A stretch of DNA of 64,000 nucleotides, taken from Nonomuraea rhodomycinica. Lineage in GTDB: Bacteria > Actinomycetota > Actinomycetes > Streptosporangiales > Streptosporangiaceae. The notes beneath the pieces were generated by a model. That model was given only the letters and a program-made list of their open reading frames with translations. It did no database searches and was not told the DNA's origin. Shown piece after piece: positions 50,018-60,576 of the stretch; the stretch's first letter is position 1, and each line of letters begins with the position of its first letter. The stretch is from positions 124,001-188,000 of the forward strand of contig NZ_JABWGO010000011.1 of assembly GCF_013363995.1 (NCBI RefSeq), in the 5' to 3' direction. The translations under genes were made by a program, and so were the position numbers.

Positions 50018-50686
50018 TCACCACTCCAGGATGTGAACCTTCTTGGCGGACAGGTCGGCGACGACACGGCTCGTGTCCAGGAACGTGCCGTCGGGCAGCC
50101 GGACGAACAGCCTGACGCACCGGTGCTCGGCGCAGTCCCCGCGCCGGGCCGTGTAGATCAGCCCCCGCAGCCACAGGTCGGCCGTGGAGCGCAGCGGCTT
50201 GCCGGCGGCGCGCCGGTAGGCGGCCCGCATGCCCTCGCCGAGCCGCGGGTGCGCGAGGATCAGCTCGGCCGCGCGGGTCTCCTCGCGCTTGGACGGAGGG
50301 GGCTGGGTGCCCGTGCCGGAGACCTCGCGCACCACCTTGCCCTGGGCGAGGTCCACGGTGCGGACGGTCAGCGTGTCGCTGCCGTAGTCGTAGACGTACG
50401 CGTCGGCCCGCCGCTCGCCCTCGCCGCCCTTGCCGTCGTCGCGCTCGACGTACAGCAGCTCGGCCCGGCCGGCGGCGAAGTGCGCCCGCGGGCCCGCGGA
50501 GGTGGCGATGTCGCTCGCCCGCCGGATCTCCTCCGGGGTGAGCGGGTCGCCGGGCGCCGGGGAGGCCGCGGCGGGCAGCTCGGCCCGCGCGGAGGGCGGC
50601 GCGCCGTCGTCGGGCAGCAGCAGGACGGCGGCGGTGATCGTCGCGACCACCCCCGCCGAGACCGCGAGCATCATCACGCCCCGCAT
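50018..50686 (-). CDS. Copper amine oxidase N2/N3-like domain protein (partner subunit)
   Basis: 222 residues; AAAGGAG lies 6 bases before the ATG at 50686. The N-terminal hydrophobic segment (MLAVSAGVVATITAAVLLLP) acts as signal or anchor. The mature part reads like the small N2 and N3 domains of copper amine oxidases: DPLTPEEIRRASDIA, ADAYVYDYGSDTLTVRTVDL, GTQPPPSKREETRAAELILA and a C-terminal strand pair ending DLSAKKVHILEW. It stops with TGA one base before the GTG of the catalytic-domain gene, so the two are almost certainly made together and may assemble outside the membrane. Confidence 0.7.
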   Translation of the reverse strand: MRGVMMLAVSAGVVATITAAVLLLPDDGAPPSARAELPAAASPAPGDPLTPEEIRRASDIATSAGPRAHFAAGRAELLYVERDDGKGGEGERRADAYVYDYGSDTLTVRTVDLAQGKVVREVSGTGTQPPPSKREETRAAELILAHPRLGEGMRAAYRRAAGKPLRSTADLWLRGLIYTARRGDCAEHRCVRLFVRLPDGTFLDTSRVVADLSAKKVHILEW

Positions 50687-50698
50687 GCCGGGCTCCTT

Positions 50699-50730
50699 TA
50701 CTCTTCGTTTACGAGCACCTGCGAAGAGTA
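50699..50730. promoter_or_regulatory. Inverted repeat at the ribosome site of the amine oxidase pair
   Basis: TACTCTTCG (50699-50707) and CGAAGAGTA (50722-50730) form perfect 9-bp arms 14 bases apart. The arm nearest the gene touches the TAAAGGAG ribosome site (50700-50693). It could be an operator or an RNA hairpin limiting ribosome access. The 139-base gap to the SARP stop holds nothing else clear. Confidence 0.5.
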
Positions 50731-50825
50731 GTCGCCCCGGACATGCCGCGCGGGGGAACGACGATATTCGTCTCTCCGATCGGACCGGCGGGTGCCGGAG
50801 GGCGGAGGACGTCGGGCGGTGCGGC

Positions 50826-53800
50826 TCACCCGTGTTCGGGGACGAGGCCGCCGAGAGGGGAGGCGGCGCCCAGCGCGAGAGCGGCGGTGAAGGCGGTGTC
50901 GCCGAGGGCGGCGCGGGCCGAGGCCGTGACGCGGTCCACGTCCCCGCGCTCGGCGGGCGGCAGCGGCGCCCCCGCCGACTCGCGCAGCGCGGCGGCCTTG
51001 CCGAGCAGCCGGGCCGCCTGCGCATGCTCCCCGGCGAGCGCGCGGGCGCCCGCCAGTCCCTCCAGGGCGAGCGCGACGGCGCGCGGGTCGCCGACGTGGC
51101 GCGCCATCGCGAGCGCCCCGAGATGGAGCTCCCGGGCGGCGGCCGCGTCTCCGCGCAGCTCCGCGACGAAGCCCAGCTCGGCCAGGATCAGCGCCTCCCC
51201 GGGCGCCCCGGACACCTCGCGCACCCAGCCGATCCACTTGCGCAGCAGCCGGTCCGCCTCGTCCAGCCGGCCCTGCCTGCGGGCCCCGAGCGCCAGGCCC
51301 ATCTCGGCGAACTGCTCCGCGGGCCGGTTGGACTGCGACACGGCCAGCGCCCTGGCCCGCTCGTGGTAGTCCTCCGCCCGCGCGTGGTCGCCGGTCAGCA
51401 TGGCGATCCGGCCCAGCCGCGACAGCGCGTCGCAGGCGGCGCCCCACAAACCCAGCTCCTCGGCCATCCGCAGCCCGTCGCGCCGCAGCGCCGCGGCCCG
51501 CCCGTAGTCGCCGGTGATCTCGGCGAGGGTGCCGAGGCTCTCGTCGGCCCGCATCTCGCCCCACCTGTCGCCGCACTCCTGGAAGAGCGCCAGCGCCCGC
51601 TCGCCGTCGCGCCGCAGCGCCGCGAGGTCGCCGCGCATGCCCGCCCCTCTGGCGCGTACGCTCAGGGCGGCGGCCGTGCCCCACCGGTCGTCCAGGGCCT
51701 CGAAGGCGGCCAGCGCCGACTCGACCAGCTCCATGCCAGGCTCCAGGTCGTCGTAGCCGAACAGCGCGAGACCGGCGAACCAGCGCGCCCGGGCCCGCTC
51801 CGCCGGGTCCTCGACCGCCTCGAACAGGGCGGTGTCCAGCGGGACGGGCCGCCCGGCCAGCCCCTCCAGCCCGTGCAGCCACAGCCGCGCCCGGGCGGCC
51901 CCGGGGGTCAGCGGCGTCGCGACCGACAGCGCGGCCTCCAGCGCGCGGCGGCCCTCGCCCAGCCTTCCGCGCAGCACCCAGTACCAGGCGAGCGCGTTCA
52001 CCAGCCGCACCGCCTCGCCGGCCGCGCCGAGCCGTACGGCGTGGTCGATGGCCGCGCGCACGTTGGCGCTCTCGGCGTCGAGCAGCGTGAGGACGCGGCG
52101 CTGGTCGTGCCCGTACAGGGACGGCTCGGCGCGCTCGGCGAGGCCGGCGTGGTGGCGCACGTGCCGCAGCCGGACGGCGTCCAGCTCGCCCGCCTCGGCC
52201 AGCCGTTCCAGGCAGTACGCCGCCACCGACTCCAGCAGCCGGTACCGGCCGTCCGCCGACCGCACCACGAGCGACCGGTCCACCAGCCGGGACAGCGGGC
52301 CGAGCACGTCCAGGCCCGGCTCCCCGCAGACCGCCTCGGCCGCCTCCAGCGTGCAGCCGCCGGCGTGGACCGCGAGCCGCCGCAGCACCAGCCGCTCCTC
52401 CTCGCCGAGCAGCTCCCAGCTCCAGTCGATCACGGCGCGGAGGGTCCGCTGGCGGGCCGGGGCGCCGCGCAGCCCGGGGGCCAGCACGCGGAACCGGTCG
52501 TCGAGGCGGTCGGCCAGGCCCCGGGACGTGAGGGCGCGCAGCCGGGTGGCGGCCAGCTCCAGGGCCAGCGGGATGCCGTCGAGCCGCACGCAGATCTCCA
52601 CGAGCGCGCTCCGCTCGCCGTCCGCGCTCGCGGCGGACAGGCCCGCCCGGGACGTCAGCAGTTCGACCGCCGCGTCCACGCTCAGGGGAGGGACGCTCCA
52701 CAGGGCCTCGCCCGGCACGCGCAGGGACTCCCGGCTGGTGGCGAGGATCCGCAGTCCGGGGGCGGCCCGCAACAGCAGGCCGGCGAGCGCGGCGACCTCG
52801 TCCACCACGTGCTCGCAGTTGTCCAGCACGAGCAGCCGCTCACCGGCCCCGGCCCCGGCCCCGGCCCCGGAGCGCAGGGCCGCGGCCAGCCGATCCGTCA
52901 GCGACCCCGGGACGTCGTCCCGCAGCCCCAGCGCGCCCGCCACGGACTCGGCCACCTCGGCGGGTGCGGACGCGGCCAGCTCGACCATCCACACGCCGCC
53001 CGGGAACGGCTGCCCCGGCTCGGCCGCCACCTCCAGCGCCAGCCGCGTCTTGCCGACGCCGCCCGGCCCGGTGAGCGTGACCAGCCGGTTCGCGCGCAGC
53101 AGGGCGCGCACCTCGTCCACCGCCTCGGCCCTGCCCACCAGCGAGGACAGCGGCGCGGGCAGCCCCGGCGCGGGGGAGAGCGGCGAAGCCGCCGCGGAGG
53201 TCCCGTCGGGGGTGCCGCCGGAGAGCGGAGATCCAGGGCGGGAGGTGGCGCTGCGGGAGGCCGAGGCCTCCAAACCGGGGGACGAGCGGGTCCGCGGGGC
53301 GGGCGCGATGCCCAGGGACGGGTCGTGGCGCAGGATCGCCTGGTGCAGGGCCACCACTTCGGGCCCCGGGTCGACGCCCAGCTCGTCCGCCAGCCGCGTG
53401 CGCAGGTCGGTGTAGCTCGCCAGCGCCTCGCCCTGCCGTCCCGCCCCGTACAGGGCGCGCAGGTGGAGGGCCCGCAGCCGCTCGCGCAGCGGGTGCTCGG
53501 CGACGACGCCCGCGAGGTCGGCCGCCACGGGACCGTGCTCGCCCAGCGCGAGCCGCGCCGCCGCCAGCTCCTCCAGGGCCACCAGCCGCAGCTCGTCCAG
53601 CCGGACGGTCTCGGCCCGGGTGAACGGCTCGTCGCGGTACCCGGCGTAGGCGAGGCCCCGCCACAGGCTCAGCGCCTCCTCCAGCAGCGTCCGCCGGCCC
53701 CGCGGTTCGCCGTCCCGGCGGGCGCGGCCCAGCAGCTCCTCGAACCGGTCGGCGTCCACCTCGCGCGCCGCGCCGGTCCGCAGCGCGTACCCGCCCGCCT

Positions 53801-54047
53801 GGTGGACGATCACCTCGCGGTCGCCGAGGACGCGGCGCAGCTGCGACACCTTGACCCGCAGCGCCGCGGGCGCCCCGGCGGGCGGCCGCTCGCCCCACAG
53901 GTCGAGGATCAGCCGGTCGGCGGAGACGGACGTGCCGCGGTGGGCCAGCAGGTCGGCGAGGAGCCCCCGGACCTTCGCCTCCGGCACCTGGACGGGCTCG
54001 CCGCCGGGCGTCCACACCGCCAGGGGCCCCAGCACCCCGAACCGCAT
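50826..54047 (-). CDS. Large SARP-type regulator: OmpR-like HTH + BTAD + NB-ARC-like ATPase + TPR
   Basis: 1073 residues from the ATG at 54047 (GGGGGG three bases before it). Residues 1-95: OmpR/SARP winged helix (MRFGVLGPLAVWTPGG, LRVKVSQLRRVLGD). Residues 100-245: BTAD helical domain (RFEELLGRARRDGEPRGRRT, YTDLRTRLADELGVDPGPE). Then a Pro/Ser linker, an AfsR-type ATPase with Walker A LTGPGGVGKTRLAL and Walker B RLLVLDNCEH, a winged-helix region, and about 500 residues of TPR-like helices (YGRAAALRRDGLRMAEELGL). It diverges from the imine-reductase-like gene over a 90-base gap, the likely target. Confidence 0.87.
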   Translation of the reverse strand: MRFGVLGPLAVWTPGGEPVQVPEAKVRGLLADLLAHRGTSVSADRLILDLWGERPPAGAPAALRVKVSQLRRVLGDREVIVHQAGGYALRTGAAREVDADRFEELLGRARRDGEPRGRRTLLEEALSLWRGLAYAGYRDEPFTRAETVRLDELRLVALEELAAARLALGEHGPVAADLAGVVAEHPLRERLRALHLRALYGAGRQGEALASYTDLRTRLADELGVDPGPEVVALHQAILRHDPSLGIAPAPRTRSSPGLEASASRSATSRPGSPLSGGTPDGTSAAASPLSPAPGLPAPLSSLVGRAEAVDEVRALLRANRLVTLTGPGGVGKTRLALEVAAEPGQPFPGGVWMVELAASAPAEVAESVAGALGLRDDVPGSLTDRLAAALRSGAGAGAGAGERLLVLDNCEHVVDEVAALAGLLLRAAPGLRILATSRESLRVPGEALWSVPPLSVDAAVELLTSRAGLSAASADGERSALVEICVRLDGIPLALELAATRLRALTSRGLADRLDDRFRVLAPGLRGAPARQRTLRAVIDWSWELLGEEERLVLRRLAVHAGGCTLEAAEAVCGEPGLDVLGPLSRLVDRSLVVRSADGRYRLLESVAAYCLERLAEAGELDAVRLRHVRHHAGLAERAEPSLYGHDQRRVLTLLDAESANVRAAIDHAVRLGAAGEAVRLVNALAWYWVLRGRLGEGRRALEAALSVATPLTPGAARARLWLHGLEGLAGRPVPLDTALFEAVEDPAERARARWFAGLALFGYDDLEPGMELVESALAAFEALDDRWGTAAALSVRARGAGMRGDLAALRRDGERALALFQECGDRWGEMRADESLGTLAEITGDYGRAAALRRDGLRMAEELGLWGAACDALSRLGRIAMLTGDHARAEDYHERARALAVSQSNRPAEQFAEMGLALGARRQGRLDEADRLLRKWIGWVREVSGAPGEALILAELGFVAELRGDAAAARELHLGALAMARHVGDPRAVALALEGLAGARALAGEHAQAARLLGKAAALRESAGAPLPPAERGDVDRVTASARAALGDTAFTAALALGAASPLGGLVPEHG

Positions 54048-54137
54048 CAGCCCCCCATAACGCTTGCCGAACGCGACCATAACCCGGGCCGGGCACCGTG
54101 GATTCCCGTCACGCCCCACAACCTAAGGAACGACGAG

Positions 54138-54992
54138 ATGTCGGAGAACATCGCGGTGCTCGGGCTCGGCCTCATGGGCACGGCCCTGGCCGAGACCCTC
54201 CTGGCCGCCGGTCACCGGGTCACCGTGTGGAACCGCTCGGCCGCCAAGGCCGACGCCCTGGCCGCCAAGGGCGCCGCCCGTGCGGCCACCGCCGCCGAGG
54301 CCGTCGCGGCCGCCCCGCTGGCGATCGTCTGCGTGCTCGACTACGAGGCCGCCCGCGCGGTCCTGGACGGCGCCGCCCTGGCGGGCCGTACGGTGCTGAA
54401 CCTCACCAACGGCCGCCCGGCCGAGGCACGCGAGACCGGCGCGTGGGTGACCGGGCGCGGCGGTGACTACCTGGACGGCGGCATCATGGCCGTCCCGCAG
54501 ATGATCGGGCAGCCCGGCGCGCTGATCCTCTACAGCGGCTCGCGGGCCGCCTTCGACCGCCACGAGGCGACGCTCAAGCTCCTGGCCGAGCCGCGCCACC
54601 TGGGCGAGGACCCGGGCCTGGCCCCGCTGTACGACCTGGCCATGCTCACCGGCATGTACGGCCAGATCGCCGGGTTCCTGGAGGCGGCGGCGCTGGTCGC
54701 CTCGGAGGGGCGGCCGGTGCGCGAGTTCACCGAGACGCTGCTCGTGCCGTGGATGCACGCGATGGCCGCGCTCAAGCCGCGCTGGGCCGAGGAGATCGAG
54801 CAGGGCGACTACGCCACGGAGGTCTCCAACCTGGAGGTCAACCGGGTGGGCATGGCCAATCTGGTGACCGCCTTCGAGGAGCAGGGGGTCAAGCCGGACC
54901 TGCTGCTGCCGATGAAGGAGATCCTGGAGCGCCGGGTGGCCCGCGGGCACGGCGCCGAGGGCCTGTCCGGCCTGATCGAGGAGCTGCGCTGA
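54138..54992 (+). CDS. Imine reductase-like NADP-dependent oxidoreductase (6PGDH/HIBADH fold)
   Basis: 284 residues. Rossmann fold with VLGLGLMGTALAETLLAAGH and the NADP-type TVWNRSAAKADAL; LTNGRPAEARE occupies the substrate-loop position. The C-terminal helical domain includes LAPLYDLAMLTGMYGQIAGF, where the Asp matches the residue used by imine reductases in place of the Lys of hydroxyisobutyrate dehydrogenases. Imine reductase is therefore favoured over a sugar-acid dehydrogenase, but the native substrate is unknown. AAGGA lies about 11 bases before the ATG. Divergent from the SARP gene; it converges on mak with a 3-base gap. Confidence 0.72.
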   Translation: MSENIAVLGLGLMGTALAETLLAAGHRVTVWNRSAAKADALAAKGAARAATAAEAVAAAPLAIVCVLDYEAARAVLDGAALAGRTVLNLTNGRPAEARETGAWVTGRGGDYLDGGIMAVPQMIGQPGALILYSGSRAAFDRHEATLKLLAEPRHLGEDPGLAPLYDLAMLTGMYGQIAGFLEAAALVASEGRPVREFTETLLVPWMHAMAALKPRWAEEIEQGDYATEVSNLEVNRVGMANLVTAFEEQGVKPDLLLPMKEILERRVARGHGAEGLSGLIEELR

Positions 54993-54995
54993 CCC

Positions 54996-56393
54996 TCAGA
55001 GTCCGGTGCGGCGGAAGGCGGCCAGCGGGATGCCGACCCAGGTGGGCCGGTTGCGCGCCTCGTAGACCACCTCGTACACCGCCTTGGCCGTCTCGAACGC
55101 CTTGAGCAGGGCCGCGTCGGCCGGCGAGACGGCCCCGCCGCCGTCGGCGTAGCCGTCGAGGAACGCGGCGCGGTTGCGCGCCGCCCAGTCCTCGGCGCGC
55201 GGCTCCAGGGACGCGGCGTCGGGCCGGTCGGCCAGCAGGTGCCTGGCGGCGTAGTCGAACGAGCGCAGCATGCCGGCCACGTCGCGCAGCGGCGACGACA
55301 GCGCCCGCCGCTCGGCCAGCGGCTGCCCCGGCTCGCCCTCGAAGTCCAGCACCACCCAGTCGGTGTTGGTGCGCATCACCTGGCCGAGGTGGTAGTCGCC
55401 GTGGACCCGCTGCACGGGCACCTCGGTGGTCAGCTCCTCGACCCGGTGGTAGGCGGCCTCGATGGCGCCGACGTGCTCGCGCAGCTCGGGCACCTCCGCG
55501 ACGGCCCGGGCGAGCCGCCGCCTGAAGCCCTCGGCCATCCGCTTGACCTCGGGGACCTCGATCACGTCGGTGGGGAACGCCGCGGCCAGCTCCTGGTGGA
55601 CGCGCGCGGTGGCGCAGCCGAGCCGGAACGACTCGCCGGCGAAGTCGCCGCCCGCGTCCGCCGCGCTGACGGCAGCGGGCTCGCCGTAGCCGTCCTCGAA
55701 CGGCATGGCGTACAGGTCGCGGACGCTGGCGAGCGCGAGGTCCCAGCCGTCGTTGGAGTTGGACAGGAACTCCTGCGTGATCGCCAGCGTGGTCGGCGTG
55801 CCGTCGAGGTCGGTCTCGACCCATCCGTACGGCTGGGCGATGTGCGGGGCGTGCCGCTCGGCCAGCGCCGTGATGATCTCCAGCTCGGGGTTGACGCCGG
55901 GCACGAGCCGCCGGAACAGCTTGCAGATGTACGCGTCGCCGTACACGAGCGAGGTGTTGGACTGCTCGGCGCCGAGCACGAGGCTGCGCAGGGAGGTGTC
56001 GATCTCGACGCCCGGGAGGTGGCGGAAGCGCACCGTCCCCCAGTCGCAGTCGCGGCCCATGCATTCGAGCAGCCACGGGGTCAGCTCGACGTCGTGGACG
56101 GCGTCGTAGGCGTACCACTCGTCGAGGGAGGGCCCGTCCGTGAAGGAGTACGGGCCGTGCACGCCGATCAGCGCGTGCTTGAGCCGGTCGGGCAGGTCGG
56201 AGCGCAGGCCGAGGAGCACCTGGTAGCGGTCACGTGTGCCGTCCTGCCACACCGACACCACGAGGTGGCGCAGGCCGGGGTCGCCGGCCTCGATCGTGGC
56301 GTCGGAGTCGATCGACACTCGGTCGATCGGGCGCCCCTTGCCGCCGAACCATCGTTGACGTCCGATCCATGCGGCAAGGAGCTCCTCAAGCAC
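54996..56393 (-). CDS. mak: Maltokinase Mak (Pep2)
   Basis: 465 residues. It uses ATP to make maltose 1-phosphate, the GlgE donor. Kinase-like signatures: WIGRQRWFGGKGRPI at the N-terminus, catalytic loop VHGDYHLGQVMRT, metal-site DFEGEP, and the ending YEARNRPTWVGIPLAAFRR typical of the family. The GTG start lies 3 bases after the treS stop, with AGGAGG eight bases ahead. Third gene of the glgE-treS-mak operon. In some actinobacteria mak is fused to treS; here it is separate. Confidence 0.92.
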   Translation of the reverse strand: MLEELLAAWIGRQRWFGGKGRPIDRVSIDSDATIEAGDPGLRHLVVSVWQDGTRDRYQVLLGLRSDLPDRLKHALIGVHGPYSFTDGPSLDEWYAYDAVHDVELTPWLLECMGRDCDWGTVRFRHLPGVEIDTSLRSLVLGAEQSNTSLVYGDAYICKLFRRLVPGVNPELEIITALAERHAPHIAQPYGWVETDLDGTPTTLAITQEFLSNSNDGWDLALASVRDLYAMPFEDGYGEPAAVSAADAGGDFAGESFRLGCATARVHQELAAAFPTDVIEVPEVKRMAEGFRRRLARAVAEVPELREHVGAIEAAYHRVEELTTEVPVQRVHGDYHLGQVMRTNTDWVVLDFEGEPGQPLAERRALSSPLRDVAGMLRSFDYAARHLLADRPDAASLEPRAEDWAARNRAAFLDGYADGGGAVSPADAALLKAFETAKAVYEVVYEARNRPTWVGIPLAAFRRTGL

Positions 56394-56396
56394 GTC

Positions 56397-58097
<1,701 letters not shown>

Positions 58098-58168
58098 GAG
58101 CCCTCCTTCGCGGGGCTCATGAGGGAGGCGCTAACACACACGTTGAAGACTCCCCGCTGAATTCTGGT

Positions 58169-60337
58169 CTACCGTGGCGCGGCTCGAACGGTGAAGATGT
58201 GGGCAGGATGGATATGGGGATCGAGGCGGACATAATTCCCCTGTCGCCAACGATACGACTCGCCGGACAGTTCGTCGTCGACCACGAACTCCGCGTTCCA
58301 GTCCAGGCCGAGCGCGGGCATGTCGAGATCGACCGTCGCCTCGTGGGTGTGGTGTGGATCGAGGTTGACGACGGCGAGGACGACGTCGCCCAGCCCGTGC
58401 CGTCGTGTGGCCGGGTCGTAGGCGCCCGGAAGTCGCTTGGAGAAGCAGACCATATCCGGTTGGTCGACGCGGTGGAACCGTAGATTACGCAATTCCTGGA
58501 GGGCCGGATGGGCTCTTCGGAACAAATTAAGGTGCGTGATGAACGGGGCGAGTGTGCGGCCTTCTCGCTCCGCTGCGTCCCAATCGCGAGGTCTGTACTG
58601 ATATTTCTCGCTATCGAGATATTCTTCACTTCCGGGGCGGACAGGAATGTTTTCCCCGAGTTCGTACCCGGAATACACGCCCCACGTCGGCGAGACCAGC
58701 GCGGCCAGCACGGCACGGATCTTGAACGCCGGGATCCCTCCCTGCTGGAGGTACTCGTGCAGGATGTCCGGCGTGTTGACGAACAGGTTGGGCCGCAGGA
58801 AGAACGACGTGTCCCGGGCCAGCTCCGACAGGTAGGACTCCACGTCCTGCTTGGAGTTCTTCCACGTGAAGTACGTGTACGACTGGTGGAAGCCGACCTT
58901 GGCCAGCGTCTGCAGCATCGCCGGCCGGGTGAACGCCTCGGCCAGGAACAGCACGTCCGGGTCGGTCTGCCGGATGTCGGCCAGCAGCCGCTCCCAGAAG
59001 CCCACCGGCTTGGTGTGCGGGTTGTCCACCCGGAAGATCCGCACGCCGTGGTCCATCCAGTGCCGGACCACCCGGCGGACCTCGGCGAAGATCCCCTCAG
59101 GGTCCTTGTCGAAGTTGATCGGGTAGATGTCCTGGTACTTCTTGGGCGGGTTCTCGGCGTACGCGATCGTGCCGTCGGCCCTGATCGTGAACCACTCGGG
59201 ATGCTCCTTGACCCACGGGTGGTCGGGGGAGCACTGGAGCGCCAGGTCCAGCGCGATCTCCATGCCCAGCTCGCGGGCACGGGCCACGAACGCGTCGAAG
59301 TCCTCGATCGTGCCGAGGTCCGGATGGACGGCGTCGTGCCCGCCCTCCTCCGAGCCGATCGCCCACGGCGAGCCCGGCTCGTCGGGCTCGGGGCTGAGCG
59401 TGTTGTTGCGCCCCTTGCGGAACGTGTGGCCGATCGGGTGGATCGGCGGCAGGTAGACGACGTCGAAGCCCATCTTGGCGATGGCGGGCAGACGCTTGGC
59501 CGCTGTCTGGAAATTTCCGGACTTGGTGATGCCGTGGTCGTCGACCAGGGCGCCTTCCGACCGCGGGAAGAACTCGTACCACGAGCCGTACAGCGCCCGG
59601 CGCCGATCGACCACGATCTTCCTCGGCCGCGACCTGGTGACCAGGTCGCGCAGCGGATGCGCCTGCAGCAGCGCCGCCGTCTCGGGCAGCTGGACGATCG
59701 ACAGCCGCGCCCGCGGGTCCAGCTCCTCGTCACGCAGCGCGGACGCGATCGCCAGCAGCGCCGCGCGGTGCCCGCACGCGCTCTCGCCGTTCGCCTCCTT
59801 CGGCGCTCCCTGCTTGTCCGCTCCCTGCTTGTCGGCGCCCTGCTTCGCCGCCGCGCGCGCGGCGGCCCTGGCCGGGTCGGCCGGGATGTGCCCGTTCCTG
59901 GCCTGCGGCGTCGTGCGCCCGCCAGGGGCGGGGCAGTCGGCCTGCCGCACGCCGCGGGCGGCCCGCTCGAACAGCCGGGCGCCCTCCTCGCACATCAGGT
60001 CGACGTCCATGCCACGCGGGATCTTGATCTCGGCGTCGTGCAGCCACGTCGCGATGGGGTCGCTCCACGCCTCCACGCGGAACAGCCACTCACCCTCCGT
60101 GGGCAGGCAGACCTCGACGCCCCACCGGTCGGTGCCCGGCGAGAGCTCGCGCATCGGTCTCAGCCGATCACGCTGCCCGTCGGGCGCGGTGAGCACCACG
60201 CCCGCGGCCACGGCGTCGTGGCCTTCTCGGAACACGGTCGCCGAGACCTGGAAGGTCTCACCGGCGACCGCCTTGGCGGGCCACTGCCCGCAGTCGACGA
60301 CGGGGTGGATGTCCGTGATGGGAATTCTTCCGATCAT
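58169..60337 (-). CDS. glgE: Alpha-1,4-glucan:maltose-1-phosphate maltosyltransferase GlgE
   Basis: 722 residues, somewhat longer than typical relatives (about 660-700). The N-terminal domain begins RIPITDIHPVVDCGQWPAKA. The GH13 barrel has nucleophile D438 (VRIFRVDNPHTKP) and acid/base E467 (VLFLAEAFTRP), with LPPIHPIGHTFRKGRNN upstream. An insertion at about residues 131-189 is rich in Ala, Gly, Lys and Gln, and includes a GADKQ repeat (15-bp DNA repeats at 59805-59849). It extends alpha-glucans using maltose 1-phosphate. It faces glgP across 239 bases. Confidence 0.95.
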   Translation of the reverse strand: MIGRIPITDIHPVVDCGQWPAKAVAGETFQVSATVFREGHDAVAAGVVLTAPDGQRDRLRPMRELSPGTDRWGVEVCLPTEGEWLFRVEAWSDPIATWLHDAEIKIPRGMDVDLMCEEGARLFERAARGVRQADCPAPGGRTTPQARNGHIPADPARAAARAAAKQGADKQGADKQGAPKEANGESACGHRAALLAIASALRDEELDPRARLSIVQLPETAALLQAHPLRDLVTRSRPRKIVVDRRRALYGSWYEFFPRSEGALVDDHGITKSGNFQTAAKRLPAIAKMGFDVVYLPPIHPIGHTFRKGRNNTLSPEPDEPGSPWAIGSEEGGHDAVHPDLGTIEDFDAFVARARELGMEIALDLALQCSPDHPWVKEHPEWFTIRADGTIAYAENPPKKYQDIYPINFDKDPEGIFAEVRRVVRHWMDHGVRIFRVDNPHTKPVGFWERLLADIRQTDPDVLFLAEAFTRPAMLQTLAKVGFHQSYTYFTWKNSKQDVESYLSELARDTSFFLRPNLFVNTPDILHEYLQQGGIPAFKIRAVLAALVSPTWGVYSGYELGENIPVRPGSEEYLDSEKYQYRPRDWDAAEREGRTLAPFITHLNLFRRAHPALQELRNLRFHRVDQPDMVCFSKRLPGAYDPATRRHGLGDVVLAVVNLDPHHTHEATVDLDMPALGLDWNAEFVVDDELSGESYRWRQGNYVRLDPHIHPAHIFTVRAAPR

Positions 60338-60576
60338 CGCGCATTTCGAGGTTGCGACGGCACACTCGGTACCGCCGGAGGCTTCCGTGGCAAGAACGAT
60401 CCTTGCATGTAATTTGTGGGCAGCAGCGGATAGACCTCCCGTGTCCCCGGGAGAACTGACAATGGTGGAAGTTGCCCCAATCGTCGCGCTTCATGCTTCT
60501 TCCCGGAAGGGGTTTGAACGTCCTTGCTGAGGGTGAGGGACTGAGAGGTCCCTCCTAGCCCATAGGGTGCACAAAC
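60338..60576. promoter_or_regulatory. Divergent glgE/glgP promoter region
   Basis: 239 bases between the glgE and glgP starts, less GC-rich than the genes. A 7-bp stem-loop (GAGGGAC at 60535-60541 with GTCCCTC at 60548-60554) lies 23 bases before the glgP GTG and could act on its translation. No convincing -35/-10 pair was found on either strand. Confidence 0.5.

Noticed and set aside
46585..50115. A 1176-codon rightward frame across glgB and the amine oxidase genes
   Set aside because: It spans several real leftward genes and intergenic DNA and has no recognisable domain or ribosome site.
50430..54137. Rightward open frame antisense to the SARP gene that runs into the imine reductase frame
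   Set aside because: The upstream part is Gln/Arg/Gly-rich shadow sequence; the reductase itself starts at 54138 with its own ribosome site.
50018..54992. Secondary-metabolite cluster signalled by the SARP regulator
   Set aside because: No synthase, NRPS, PKS, terpene or RiPP gene is within reach; only an oxidoreductase and an amine oxidase pair.
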